Shown piece after piece: positions 11,525 to 21,969 of a stretch of DNA of 64,000 nucleotides (positions are counted from its first letter, which is position 1; each line of letters starts with the position of its first letter). The DNA lies in contig NW_004624795.1 of the NCBI RefSeq assembly GCF_000247695.1, positions 9,550,414 to 9,614,413 of the forward strand. Direction: 5' to 3'. The notes beneath the pieces are model-generated. The model saw nothing but the letters and a program-made list of their open reading frames with translations, was not told where the DNA came from and did no database searches. The position numbers and the translations under genes are program-made. The DNA comes from Heterocephalus glaber. Taxonomy: Eukaryota; Chordata; Mammalia; Rodentia; Bathyergidae.

Positions 11525-12457
11525 ACAATGCATAGGCACATTGCTTATGCTCAACCAATAAGAATTTTCTACAGTTATTAGGCAATGTCAGATGACACTC
11601 CGAGCTGAGCTTTCACAGATATACATCCCTGGTTGCTTTGGACATATTTAGAAAATTGTGATGAATCTTCACATATTCTAAAAAACACAAAATATTTTGA
11701 CAAAGAGAAAAAGACACTACAAGATTAATTTTTTTTAAACAACTCATGTTAGTTATTTTCTAAATGTATTTTGTTTTGGGTATTGGCAATAAAGAGCAGG
11801 TGCTTGGATGATAAAAATCTGTTCTTTACATTGCATAATAAGGCAGCACAAGAAAAGTCTGGCAAGAGTCTCATTGGTATTCTATGAGCTTTCCCAAACT
11901 GTGGCAATCCACTTATAGCCCATGTTTTAAAGAATACTGGTTATGTTTGACATGAGGCAATTTTCTTCAGTTTACTTCATAATGTCAAGCTGTCCTTCCA
12001 GCTTCACATTCACAGATATACAGACATGATTACTTTCTAAATTTTGAATGCAGCAGTAAAAACTCATTAATATGTATGTAGGGGGCCAAAAAGAGAAAAA
12101 AAGCCCTCAAAAGGCAGCAACGGCTTTTAGTATTTAGATCAATTTATTTAACAAATCAAATAATTCAGAAATTTTTAAAATTATTATTTAATCTTTATCT
12201 TGTTAAAAAAACTGATTATCATTTTACTAAATTCAGCAGTAAAGATAGATGGACTGATACTGCAACAGAAACAGCAATCTGGGATATGCACAAAGATTGG
12301 TTCATTTGATCTAATTGCTAGGCTTTACCTTTTAGAAAAAAAAAGTGTACAACTCCCACTCTTTGTACTCCAGTGTGTCCACTGTCTCCTAAGCCCAGTC
12401 CTAAGCTCCTTTTCTTATTTATGGTGCACCAAGTACTCAAATTTAAATCTTCCAAAT

Positions 12458-12600
12458 CAATGGCTTTCAAATTTGAGCCTACATCTGAATTACCTTGTTA
12501 AAACTCGTATTGCTGAGCCAGTCTCAGAGCTTCTGGGTCAGTTGCTTGCATTCTAGCAGGTCTCTAGTGATGCTGAAGAGCTATACCTTGAGAACTGCTG
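12458..12600. mobile_element. MER5-like hAT-Charlie MITE, old
   Basis: The ends 'caatggctttcaaatttgag' and 'ccttgagaactgctg' form decayed inverted termini of the MER5 type (cagtggttctcaaa ... ttgagaaccactg). The interior ('tgaattaccttgttaaaac', 'gcttctgggtcag') fits the same family. No intact 8-bp duplication is visible. The 118-codon frame at 12200-12556 partly overlaps it and is not credible as a gene. Confidence 0.7.
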
Positions 12601-12687
12601 CCCTGTAATTACCTTATCTATTTCAGCTTCGGGGGCGATTAGTCTTAATTTCAATTATTATCTTCAAATTACCTATCAAGAAAATTC

Positions 12688-12750
12688 CCAGTGATGAATG
12701 TCATCATATTGTATACCTAAAATGTACCAATAAACTTAATGAATTTTTTA
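12688..12750 (+). mobile_element. Very short L1 3'-end fragment
   Basis: 'cagtgatgaatgtcatcata' and 'ttgtatacctaaaatgtacc' match the terminal 60 bases of the L1 copies at 1-1196 and 1441-1697, followed by an A/T-rich tail. An extreme 5' truncation. Confidence 0.85.
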
Positions 12751-13078
12751 AAAATTATTGTTACTTTTCAGATTCTAAAGTGTTGGAGTGGTAGAGGTTC
12801 ATAAAGGAAGGATACCACAAAAATACTTGAATAAAGTTATATTTCTTCTTACCTCTTTTCCCACTCTAGGACAGCTAATCTCATGTACTAGATTAAGCAG
12901 ATGTTTTCTAAATAAGACAATTCACACTACAATGTAAATGGCTGGCATACAGCTGTATAAAAGTCAGGCAAGTACATTCTTTGGTTAAACAGAAGCTTGT
13001 TCAATTGAATGAATGGATCCTTCAATCATAAGCGCTTCAGTCAAGTAGATTATTAGTGCAGGAGGCCTTCATGTCTTT

Positions 13079-13169
13079 TTTTTCTTTTTTTAGGTATCGG
13101 GGATTGAACTCTGGTCCTGGTGCTTGCGCAACAGGCGGCAAAACCACTGAGCTAAATCCCGGCCCTAAG
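13079..13169 (-). repeat. ID SINE, antisense, with 15-bp target duplication
   Basis: The T-rich head, 'ggggattgaactctgg' (B box) and 'accactgagctaaatcccgg' (A box) identify an antisense ID. 'ggccttcatgtcttt' occurs at 13064-13078 and 13170-13184 as a perfect 15-bp target duplication. Confidence 0.95.
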
Positions 13170-13184
13170 GGCCTTCATGTCTTT

Positions 13185-16024
13185 ATCCTCTCAATTTTGT
13201 CAGGAAAAGCTCTTTTTTGGAAGGAAGAAAAAAATACCTTCCACTTACCTTTGATATAGATAACACAATAAGATCCAATTTTCAGCAGTGCCTCAAGTGA
13301 TAATTGGAACATTTGAATCAGGGTTTCTTCCATCCGTGTGTCCAGGGGAAGGTGAAGACAGCGGAGATGAGGTATCTGCCTGACTCCTCAGGGCCTTTAT
13401 TCTCCCTCAGTCTTGACGAATCTGTTTTGCTTTGTGAGTGAAGAGACGCTGTACACCTCAAAAGAAGAAAGGCAGCTGAAGATTAAAAAAAAATAATAAA
13501 AACACTGATGTAAAAACTGCATTAAAATGAATAAATTAAATAGAAAAGACAAATGACAAATTATAGACAGATGATAGCTATCTATCTCTATTTCCATCTA
13601 GATAGATAGAGACAGAATGGTTTCTTTTCTTTCTATTTCTATTTGGTTTCAAGAATTAAAACACAACAGAAGAAAATAACGAGAATTTTCTCCTTAAAAA
13701 AATAAGGCCTAGATCTTTAAATCTTCTCTCCAAAGTTAAACAGAATACAAAAATAATTAGATAATCTTTATCAACTTTTCTAGAAAATGACCAGCACAAG
13801 TAGATTTACTTCACTTATTTTTCACCTAAAATTAATTATAAGATTTTCATCAAGTGAAGTTCTTTCTTGCTTTCTTTTCCAGTCTCTTGTCTTTGTCTAG
13901 TGAAAACCAATATCATATTATTGTAATATTTCCTAACTTTTATTTTTATGATGTATTAGGCACCCATGGAAAAATATTATTCTTCATACATGGTTTTGAA
14001 AAATATTCTCCATGGTTTTTTAGTACTGATCCTCAAATATACACACACAAACACAAATTTTTAACATATATTTTTTCAAATTTTCTCTTCATTGTCAACT
14101 TTCTAATTAGAATCACTTACAAATATGTATTTGTCCAATAGAGTGATCTACTTTTATGCATCCATTTTCCATTGATTATTGGAATTTAGGAACAAGTTAA
14201 TACACCTGGATCTCATTTCTATTTATTATTTATTATATTTTTCTATTAGAGAGTTTATTTCAAGGAGAAAGCTGGGACACATCAAAGGCAAGTAGGTTAC
14301 TTTGGCAGGGGTCTTCTCTTCTGGTTTCTGGATATTTGAGTAGCATCAAGCTAAATAGCAGATGACTTTCCAGAGAAAAATTGGATCAGTTGTCAAAAAA
14401 ATTTAAAAAGTATGGATGAGGGAGCATAAATGTTCTTCCTTTAGACTAAAAACTGCTGGCTGTACTCAAAATGCACTGAAGATAGACCTATGTCAGTTGC
14501 CTAAGGACATGATTATGAATAACTGGTTCTCATTTCTATATATGATTTATTCTCAACTCTGCACAATTATCCTTGAATTGGAGTGCAGAATTAAGGAAAC
14601 ACTGAATGTGAAAGAAAGATCATAGAAACGATTTGCTTGGTTTAATGATTTTCTCTTTGCTGTAGCGACGTCATATTTTATAGTACTGAGAAAAATGAAT
14701 TTGTCATTTCAAATATACCAAACGCATTTATAATACAGCAAATGTGTGTCATAAAAATTGCATCAAGAATTTTCTTCTTAAATTTGCTAAAAATCACAGG
14801 ACTAAGACTAGTTTCTTTTTTTGTAGATGGCATTCCTATGGAAAGTTATAATCTGCTCTTTAGAAAAGTATGAAATTTAAATAATTTAAATCAAATATTC
14901 TTTCCATGTACTTAAATTTGTAAAGAGGTCCCTAAGAGGAGAAGTAAATACAATCTTTTCATTTGGATTTGGTATTGAGGAACTGTTAAGTCAGTATTCC
15001 GATTTAAGCCTTGTTCTTCACATGGAATGAGATTATAAATGGAATGTTCAAGGACTACGGTCTGCTCATTGGTTTCCCAACGATTATCTTTATGATTATT
15101 TCAATAATTTTAAATATTAACATTTAAATAATAACTTTATCTTGTTACAATATATTCTTTGTATGAAATATAATCCTATGTAATATTTGTTTATTTGAAA
15201 TTTAGCATAAGACTTACCAAGCTTGGCCTTCAGTTTCTCTCTTTGCTCAATGGTCTGAAACTTAACAGGCTGGGTCAAACCTCTGGTCTCTTCCAGGCTT
15301 TCCAACACCAAGTCTCACTAGATAGAGTGAAACTGAGTGATTTAGGCTGAAAAAATAGAAGACTATTGAACTCTGCTTATTGAATAATGGCCCAAATGAG
15401 TTAAATACCTCTGGTATTCCCTGCAGCATTATATCTATTTTTAACATTGAAAGGTGATCATAACTATACCCATTTCATAGATTAAATTAAATGGAAGCTT
15501 AAGTAGTTTATTAAGTTCTTCAATATTATCCACATGGTAAAGGGAATAATCAGCATTGATTTATTGCCATTATGTGTCTCAGGCCCTTGGGTTCCAGCAT
15601 ATGGCCACTCTTCACAGCCAGTCCCTACACTTATACACTGTATTTGCTTAACCAATTTGATTCTTATTCCTGCAGAAAGCACCTAGGAAGTATTCACCAT
15701 TATACTTGAGGAGGAGCGAGTCACAAAACTCACATCAGAAATGCAATTTGTATTTGGCACCCTTGGGGTTAAAGGTATGAGGTTCCTGGACACTGCAATC
15801 TTCCTCATGCCTCTTCTCCTCTTCAAGTATGCCATGGAGAGGATGCTCTGCAAGCGGGGCTTAAAAATATCAAGAAGGTGTTTGCAATACATAAGAAAAT
15901 GCTTGAATTTAATTAAGATGGATGGAAGTAAAACTCATTCTATTCTGAAAAGAGAATACTTTTTCAAAGAGTGATTTTTATACTGTTTAGTAGAGTAATA
16001 ACATCTATCATGAAAACTATACTG
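13185..16024. other. Anonymous AT-rich sequence
   Basis: No gene recognised. A short GATA/TATC-rich imperfect palindrome lies near 13570-13612. Frames at 13854-14141, 14416-14625 and 15741-15974 have no recognisable family features and typical repeat-poor intergenic composition. Confidence 0.4.
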
Positions 16025-16040
16025 AGGATTTTAATTTTTT
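16025..16040. repeat. Target-site duplication of the full-length L1 (3' side)
   Basis: 'aggattttaatttttt' here is repeated exactly at 21644-21659. The pair brackets the antisense L1 and defines its insertion limits. Confidence 0.93.
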
Positions 16041-16367
16041 AAATTAATTTCATTGGAACATTTTAGGTATACAATACAGTTACATTCATCATTGGAAATT
16101 TGCACCTTTACATAATGTCTCTTGGTTCTTATTTTTTTCCCCATTCCCTCGCCCTCCCATCAATCCCCCCCATCCCTCCCTATTTAAAAGACTTTATTTT
16201 CATTTTTTCATTTTCTCATATTAATTTCATTCCCTTCTTTCTTTTTCCCTACTCCTCCTACTTCCCCTTCCCCTTTGCCCCTTTTCTTCCTATTTCACAT
16301 TATCTATTATACCTTTTAGTCCTTATTTACACTTTAGGTTTCTCACACTAGAGAAATGATTCAGTAT

Positions 16368-19300
16368 TTACACATGTGTCCTATTTATTTCATTTAAGAG
16401 TATGGCCTCAATGTGCATCCATTTAGCTATAAATGTCTCTAATTTCTCATTTTTTATGACTGAGTAGTACTCCATTATAGGAAAAAAACTCCACGTTTTC
16501 TTTATCCACTCTCCAGTTGATGGGCAATTGGGCTGCTTCCAAGTTTTGTCTATTACAAACTGTGCTGCTATGAACATGGGTGCACATATATCGCTGTGGT
16601 ATGATTCTTTTAATTCTTTGAGGAAAATACCCAGCAGGGGAATAGCTGGGTCAAATGAGACTTCCAATCCTAGTTCTTTGAGGTATCTCCATACTGATTT
16701 CCACAGTGGTTGCACCAGTCTACACTCCCACCAGCAGTACAGCAGGATTCCTCTTTCCCCACAGCCCCACCAGCATTTGTTATAGGTTGATTTCATGATA
16801 GCAGCCATACTTTCCAGGGTGAGGTGCAATCTCAGTGTTGTTTTCCTTTGCATCTCTCGAATAACCAGTGATGTTGAACATTTTTTCATATGTTTATTTG
16901 GTATTTCTAGTTTTTTGTCTGAGAAATGTCTGTTAAATTCAGATGCCCATTTTTGGACTGGGTCTTTAAATTTGGGAGGTCTGATGTTTTTAAGTTCTTT
17001 ATTTATTCTAGATAGCAGACCTTTGTCTGAGGAACAGCAGGTGAAATTCTTTCCCACATTGTAAGCTGTCTCTTCCCACTGTTTGTGATTTCTCTTGCTG
17101 TGCAGAAGATTTTTAATAGGAAGAGATCCCACTTATTGATTGCTTGTGCTAGTTCATGGGCAACTGAGGTTTTGTTCATAAAATCTTTTCCTACACCAAT
17201 GTCTTCAAGAGTTCTACCTAACCTCTGTTCCAGCCAGTTCAGCATTTCTGTTTTAATATTTAGATCTTAAATCCATATTGATTTCAGTTTAGTGCATGGT
17301 GAAAGATATAGGTCTAGTTTTAATCTTTGGCAAGTTGAAACCCAATTTTTCCAGCACCATTAATAAAGAGGCTATCTTTCCTCCAGTGAGGGTGTTTGGC
17401 TCCTTTGTCAAAGATGAGGTGGCTGAGTGTGTCTGGTGTTGTTTCTGCATCTTCTAATCTGTTCCTCTGATCCTCAGGTCTGTTTCTTTGCCAGTACCAT
17501 GCTGTTTTTTTTATCACAGTAGCTTTGTAGTATAGTTTCAAGTTGGGGATTCTAATACCCCCTGCCATATCTCTGTTACCTAAAATTGGTTTTGCTATTC
17601 TTAGTCTCTTCTTGTTCTAAATGAATTTTTAGATTGTATGCTCAAGCTTCATGAAGGTTGCTGCTGGGATTTCAATTGGGATTGCATTGAATCTATATAG
17701 CAGTTTTGGAAGTATGGTCATTTTCACTATGCTGATCCTTTCTATCCAGGAGCAAGGGATGTCTTTCCATTTTCAGATATCATTTTCAATCTCTCTTTTC
17801 AGAGTGCTATAGTTTTCAAAAAAGAGGTCTTTGATTTCTTTTGTTAGGTTGATTCCTAGGTATTTCAGTTTTTTGGATGCTATTGTGAAAGCAATTGTTT
17901 GCTCTATTTCTCTCTAGTGAGTCTGTTGTCCCTGTAGAGGAAAGCTATTGATTTTAGGGTGTTGACCTTGTATCCAGCTACTTTACTGAATTTGGTTATT
18001 AAGTCTAGAAGACTTTTGGTGGAGCTCTTGGAGTCTCTGATATAAAGGTTCATGTCAGCTGCAAATAATGACAATTTGACTTCTTCATTTCCATCTCTAC
18101 TCCTTTTATTTCTTTCTCTTGTCTGATTGCCGTGGCTAATGTTTCCAAAACTGTATTGAACAGGAGTGGTGATAGTGGACATCCTTGTCTTGTTCCTGAT
18201 TTTAGTGTGAAAGATTTCAGGTTTTGACCATTTAGGATGATATTGGCTGTTGGTTTTTCATACATGGCTTTTATCAGATTGAGGCAAAGACAGTCTATTC
18301 TAATTTTATAGGGTTTTATCATAAGTGCATGTTGGATTTGGTCAAATGATTTTTCTGCATCTGTTGAGATGATCATATGGTTTTTGTCCTTGGCTCTATT
18401 GATACAGGGTATTACATTTATTGATTTGTGAATGTTGAACCATCCCTGCATCACTGGGATGAATCCCACTTGGTCAAGGTGTGTGATCTACTTAATGATT
18501 TTCTGCATTCTATTTGCCAGTATCTTATTAAGGATTTTTGCATCTATGTTCATTAGTGAGATTGGCCTATAATTCTCTTTTTCAGTTGGGTCTTTCTCTG
18601 CTTTGGGGATCAAGGTGATGCTTGCTTCCAGGAATGAATTCAGGAGTATTGCTTTCCTTTCAGTTTCATTGAAGAGTTTAAACAGTAGTGGCAGTAGTTC
18701 CTCTCTAAATGTCTTGTAGAATTCAGCAGTGAAACCATCAGGACTCAGGCTTTTCTTAGCTGGTAAGGATTTAATTGCATTTTTTATTTCATTCATTGAT
18801 GTTGGGCTTTTAAAAATTTTTAGGTCTTCTTCATTCAATTTTGGTAATTCATACTTATCTAGGAATCTGTCCATTTCTTCTGTGTTTTCCATCTTATTGG
18901 AGTATAGGTTCTCAAAGTAGGTATTGATGATCCTCTGGATTTCTGCTGGATCCATTGTAATTTCACCCTTTTCAATCCTAATTGGACAGATTTGGGCCTT
19001 GTCTTTCCTTTTTCTTTTCTTTTACTTTTTTTTTTTTTTTTTTTTTGTTCTGGGGATCGAACTCGGGACTTTGCACTTGCAAGGTAGAAGGTGGAACCAC
19101 TAAGCTAAATCCCCGGCCCTGTCTTTTCTTTTTCTGATAAGGTTGGCTAGGGGTTTGTCAATTTTGTTTATTCTTTTAAGGAACCAACTCTTGGCTTCGT
19201 TGATTTTTTTGTATCATTCTTTTAGTCTCCATTGCATTGAGTTCTGCTCTGATCTGTATAATTTCCTCCCTCATATGAGCTTTGGGTTTGTACTGCTCTT

Positions 19301-20284
19301 CTTTTTCTAGAAGTTTGAGGTTCAGGATCAGGTTGTGTAATTGAGCTCACTCTGTTTTCATCATGTGAGTATTCACTGCTATGAATTTCTCTCATAAGGC
19401 TGCTTTCATTGAGTCCCATAGATTCTGATATATTGTATTGTCATTGTCATTTTATTGTAGGAACTGTCTGATTTCTTCTTTATTTTTGTCTGTGACCCAT
19501 TGGTTATTTAGAAGTGTGTTGTTCAATTACCATGTGTTATTACCTGAATTTCTTACAGTTTCTTTTGCTATTGATCTCCAATTTCACCCCATTATGGTCT
19601 GATAATAAACAAGGAATAAATTTAATTCCTTTGCACTTACATAAACATGTTCTATGAGTGAGTATGTGGTCTATTTTGGAGAATGACCCGTGTCCATCTG
19701 AAAAGAATGTGTATTCTGATTTTGTGGGGTGGAACACTCTGTAAACATCTGTTAAGTTCATTTCTTCAAGAGTTTGATTGAGTTCTGGTTATTTCGTTGC
19801 TTATTTTTTGTCTAGTTGATCTCTCTATTTGTGAAAATGTGTTATAGATGTCCCCCACTACTTTTGTATTAGTGCTTATTTGATTTTTCAGGCCTGTTAG
19901 TATTTGTTTTGCATAGTTGGGTGAACTAGTGTTTGGTGCATATATGTTTATGATTGTCATCTGTTCTTCTTGCATTGTTCCCTTTACAAGGATGCAGTGT
20001 CCTTCTTTGTCTGTCTTAATCAATATTGGTTTGAAATCCACTTGATCTGCAAAGATGATACCTGCTCCATCTTTTTTTTAGGTTCCTGTTGCATGGAGTA
20101 TTGTTTTCCATCCTTTAACTTTCAGTGTATGAGCTTCTTTTTTAATTAAGTGTGTTTCTTGTATATAGCATATGGTTGGATCTTGTTTCTTGACCCATTC
20201 TGCCAGTCTGTTTCTTTTGATTGGTCAATTGAAACCATTAACTTTGATGGTTATTACAGATATGTATTGACTTATCATTGTCAT
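16368..20284 (-). pseudogene. L1 ORF2 (endonuclease and reverse transcriptase), broken
   Basis: The functional protein nicks target DNA and copies L1 RNA. The likely start is ATG at 20284-20282. The N-terminal endonuclease is visible as 'IQETH' (about 20155), 'INIYAPN' (near 19940) and the C-terminal 'SDH' (near 19590). The reverse transcriptase is visible as '[18 protein letters not shown]' (near 18540) and '[12 protein letters not shown]' (near 18160). The catalytic FADD box reads FAADM (18049-18066): one base change turned the first Asp codon GAT into GCT. The C-terminal domain is the longest open stretch (254 codons, 17132-16368) and includes a Cys/His-type segment. Several stops and frameshifts divide the frame, and an ID SINE interrupts it at 19016-19119. 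Span without the SINE is about 3.8 kb, the usual ORF2 size. Confidence 0.93.
19016..19119 (-). repeat. ID SINE nested in L1 ORF2, with target duplication
   Basis: Long T run (the poly-A tail in sense), then 'ggggatcgaactcggg' and 'ccactaagctaaatccccgg'. 'tgtctttcctttttct' at 19000-19015 and 'tgtcttttctttttct' at 19120-19135 are the 16-bp target duplication with one mismatch. It interrupts L1 ORF2 and so is younger than the L1. Confidence 0.95.
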
Positions 20285-20396
20285 GACTTTTTCTTTTTGT
20301 TGCATTCTCCTTTGCATTTAATTCCTTGTCATGCCCAATCAATTCATTCTGCTGGTCTTCCTGGGGTTGTGATCCTCACTGTCTTTTCTTAAGATA

Positions 20397-21362
20397 TTAT
20401 CTAAAAATTTTTTGGAGTGCTTGTTTGGTATTCATGAAGTTCCTCAGGTGCTCTTTGTCATGAAAGTATCTCATTTCTCCATCAATTTTGAAAGACAGTT
20501 TTGCAGGGTATATCAATCTGGGTTCAAGGCTGTTTTCCTTTAGGGTATGAAATATGTCACTCCAAGCTCTTCTTGCCTTGAAGATTCGCATTGAGAAGTC
20601 TGCTGTGATTCTGGTGGGCTTTCCTTTGTATGTGATTTGTTTCTTTTCTCTAACTGCTTGTAGCACTTTGTTCTTCTGATGGGTTTCTGGAATCTTAACT
20701 ATTATATGTTTATGTGTAGATTTTTTTTAATCACAGCTACTTGAAGTCCTATATGTCTCACTTATATGTATGTCAAGTTCTTTTCCCCTGCTTGGGAAGT
20801 TTTCTGCTATCACTTCTGTGAACAGTTTTTTTACGTCATCCTGACTCTCTCCTGTTTCTTCATTGACTCCAATCAGTCTTCTTCTTTCTTTGCATTGTCT
20901 ACCAGCTGCTGAATTGCTTTTTTGTGGTCCCTTATTGTTTTAAAGAAATTTTTCTTTTCCTGGTCACTAATTGCAACCTTATCTTCTATATCTGAAATTC
21001 TGTCCTCACATTGGCTCCTTTCTCTGTGTAAACTTTCAATGGATTTTTTAATCTCCTGGAAATCTCTTTGCATCTGTTTATAGATTTCATTTTTTTCCTA
21101 TGTTGACATTCCATCATGTTCCTCAGCTCCTCTATTCTTTTTTTTATCTGTGTCCACTCTAGATATATTAATCATGTCTTGCACTATGGGCACAATCTTT
21201 GCTGTTATCTGAGAAATTATTTGTGATTTCATTTTTTCCAGATCTTCTTTTGTTGCCAGTTCAGGGTGGTTCAGTATCAGATTATTCCATCTTGTTTCCC
21301 TTTTGGGTTGCTTTATGTGATCTGGAAGTCTGGTTTTGAGACATTTTTACCTTTCTTCTCAT
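20397..21362 (-). pseudogene. L1 ORF1 (RNA-binding chaperone), broken
   Basis: ORF1p normally forms trimers that coat L1 RNA. Reading down from ATG at 21362-21360, the frame has early stops (for example near 21285). A heptad-rich coiled-coil segment (21073-20873: RDFQEIKKSIESLHRERSQC and following) precedes the conserved C-terminal domain (20666-20397: ITADFSMRIFKARRAWSDIF and following). The span of about 966 bases (about 320 codons) fits a usual mammalian ORF1. The stop near 20397 leaves about 110 bases before ORF2. Confidence 0.88.
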
Positions 21363-21374
21363 TTCAAGGGGAGG

Positions 21375-21643
21375 TGTGTGTGCTCCTGGTGCCTGGGTGG
21401 CTCACCTTCTTGGTGCTGGGAGGTGCTCCCCTCCTTGGCACCGGGGATGGTGGTAGGGGGCCCAAAAGACTCAGTTCCTTGATGCTGGGGGCCTCTGTTC
21501 CTCTGTGCTGGGAGTGATGGTACGGTGTTCCCAAAGGCTCAGTTGCTCAGTGCTAGGGTCCTCTGCTCCTTTGCGCTGGGGATAGTGGTATGGGGACCTG
21601 AAAGGCTCAACTACTTGTTGCTGGGGGCCTCTGCCCCTCTGCC
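21375..21643 (-). promoter_or_regulatory. L1 5' UTR tandem monomers, 68-bp period
   Basis: On the plus strand, units begin 'ggctca' or 'gactca' at 21399, 21468, 21536 and 21604, giving steps of 69, 68 and 68 bases. Each unit carries 'gctggg' or 'gctaggg' early and 'gcgctgggg', 'gtgctggg' or 'gcaccgggg' in the middle. The fourth unit stops after about 40 bases at the L1 5' end, and a partial unit lies nearest ORF1. Tandem 5' UTR monomers are the promoter of several rodent L1 families, so a promoter role is inferred by position. Confidence 0.85.
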
Positions 21644-21659
21644 AGGATTTTAATTTTTT
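21644..21659. repeat. Target-site duplication of the full-length L1 (5' side)
   Basis: Exact copy of the 16 bases at 16025-16040. Confidence 0.93.
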
Positions 21660-21712
21660 TGATGTGTGAAAAACAAAACCAGTAATAATGGAAAAATAAT
21701 AACTGAAATCTC

Positions 21713-21893
21713 TTCCTCCTCTTCTTCTTCTTCCTCTTCCTCTTTCCCTTCTTTTTCCCCTTTCCATTCTTCCCTTTCCTGTTCCCTTCTCCTTCCCCTT
21801 CCTCCTCCTTCTCCTCCTCCTCTTCTTTTCCTTCTTCTACTTCTCCTTTTCCTTCTCCTTCTCCTTCTTTCTATTCTTATTATTTTTCTTTTA
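21713..21893 (+). repeat. Polypyrimidine (TCC/TTC)n tract
   Basis: About 180 bases of near-pure C/T, mostly TCC and TTC triplets. It codes for Ser/Pro/Leu runs (21666-21896) that are artefacts. On the minus strand it lies exactly where the A-rich tail of the adjoining ID-like SINE should be. Confidence 0.95.
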
Positions 21894-21969
21894 TAATGCT
21901 AGAGGTTGAAACCAGATCTTGCACACACTAGGTAAGTGCTCAATCATGGAGTTATAACCCCAGGCCCCG
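21894..21969 (-). repeat. ID-like SINE, antisense, older copy
   Basis: 'gctagaggttgaaaccagat', 'cacactaggtaagtgctcaa' and 'ttataaccccaggcccc' fit the reverse complement of an older ID or dID variant. It is more diverged than the other ID copies. Confidence 0.75.

Larger units (their letters stand above)
16041..21643 (-). mobile_element. Full-length LINE-1, antisense, inactive
   Basis: A complete L1 read from 21643 down to 16041: a 5' UTR of 68-bp tandem monomers (21363-21643), ORF1 (21362-20397), ORF2 (20284-16368) and a 3' UTR with a polypyrimidine (purine in sense) tract (16130-16290). The 16-bp target duplications at both ends are perfect, which argues for one intact insertion event. Both reading frames contain stops and shifts and an ID SINE sits inside ORF2, so it cannot move today. 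Its C-terminal ORF2 and 3' UTR match the L1 at 1-1196, so both belong to one family of this genome. Length is about 5.6 kb including the roughly 100-bp nested SINE. Confidence 0.95.

Noticed and set aside
11240..11585. Long Lys/Glu-rich and Phe/Leu/Ser-rich frames on both strands
   Set aside because: They are translations of the GAAA microsatellite and exist in every frame.
16368..17132. A 254-codon frame that could be taken for a gene
   Set aside because: It is the C-terminal part of a broken L1 ORF2 and shares its sequence with the L1 at 1-863.
21266..21517. An 83-codon plus-strand frame through the 68-bp repeats
   Set aside because: It is antisense to L1 ORF1 and the L1 5' UTR, and has no independent support.
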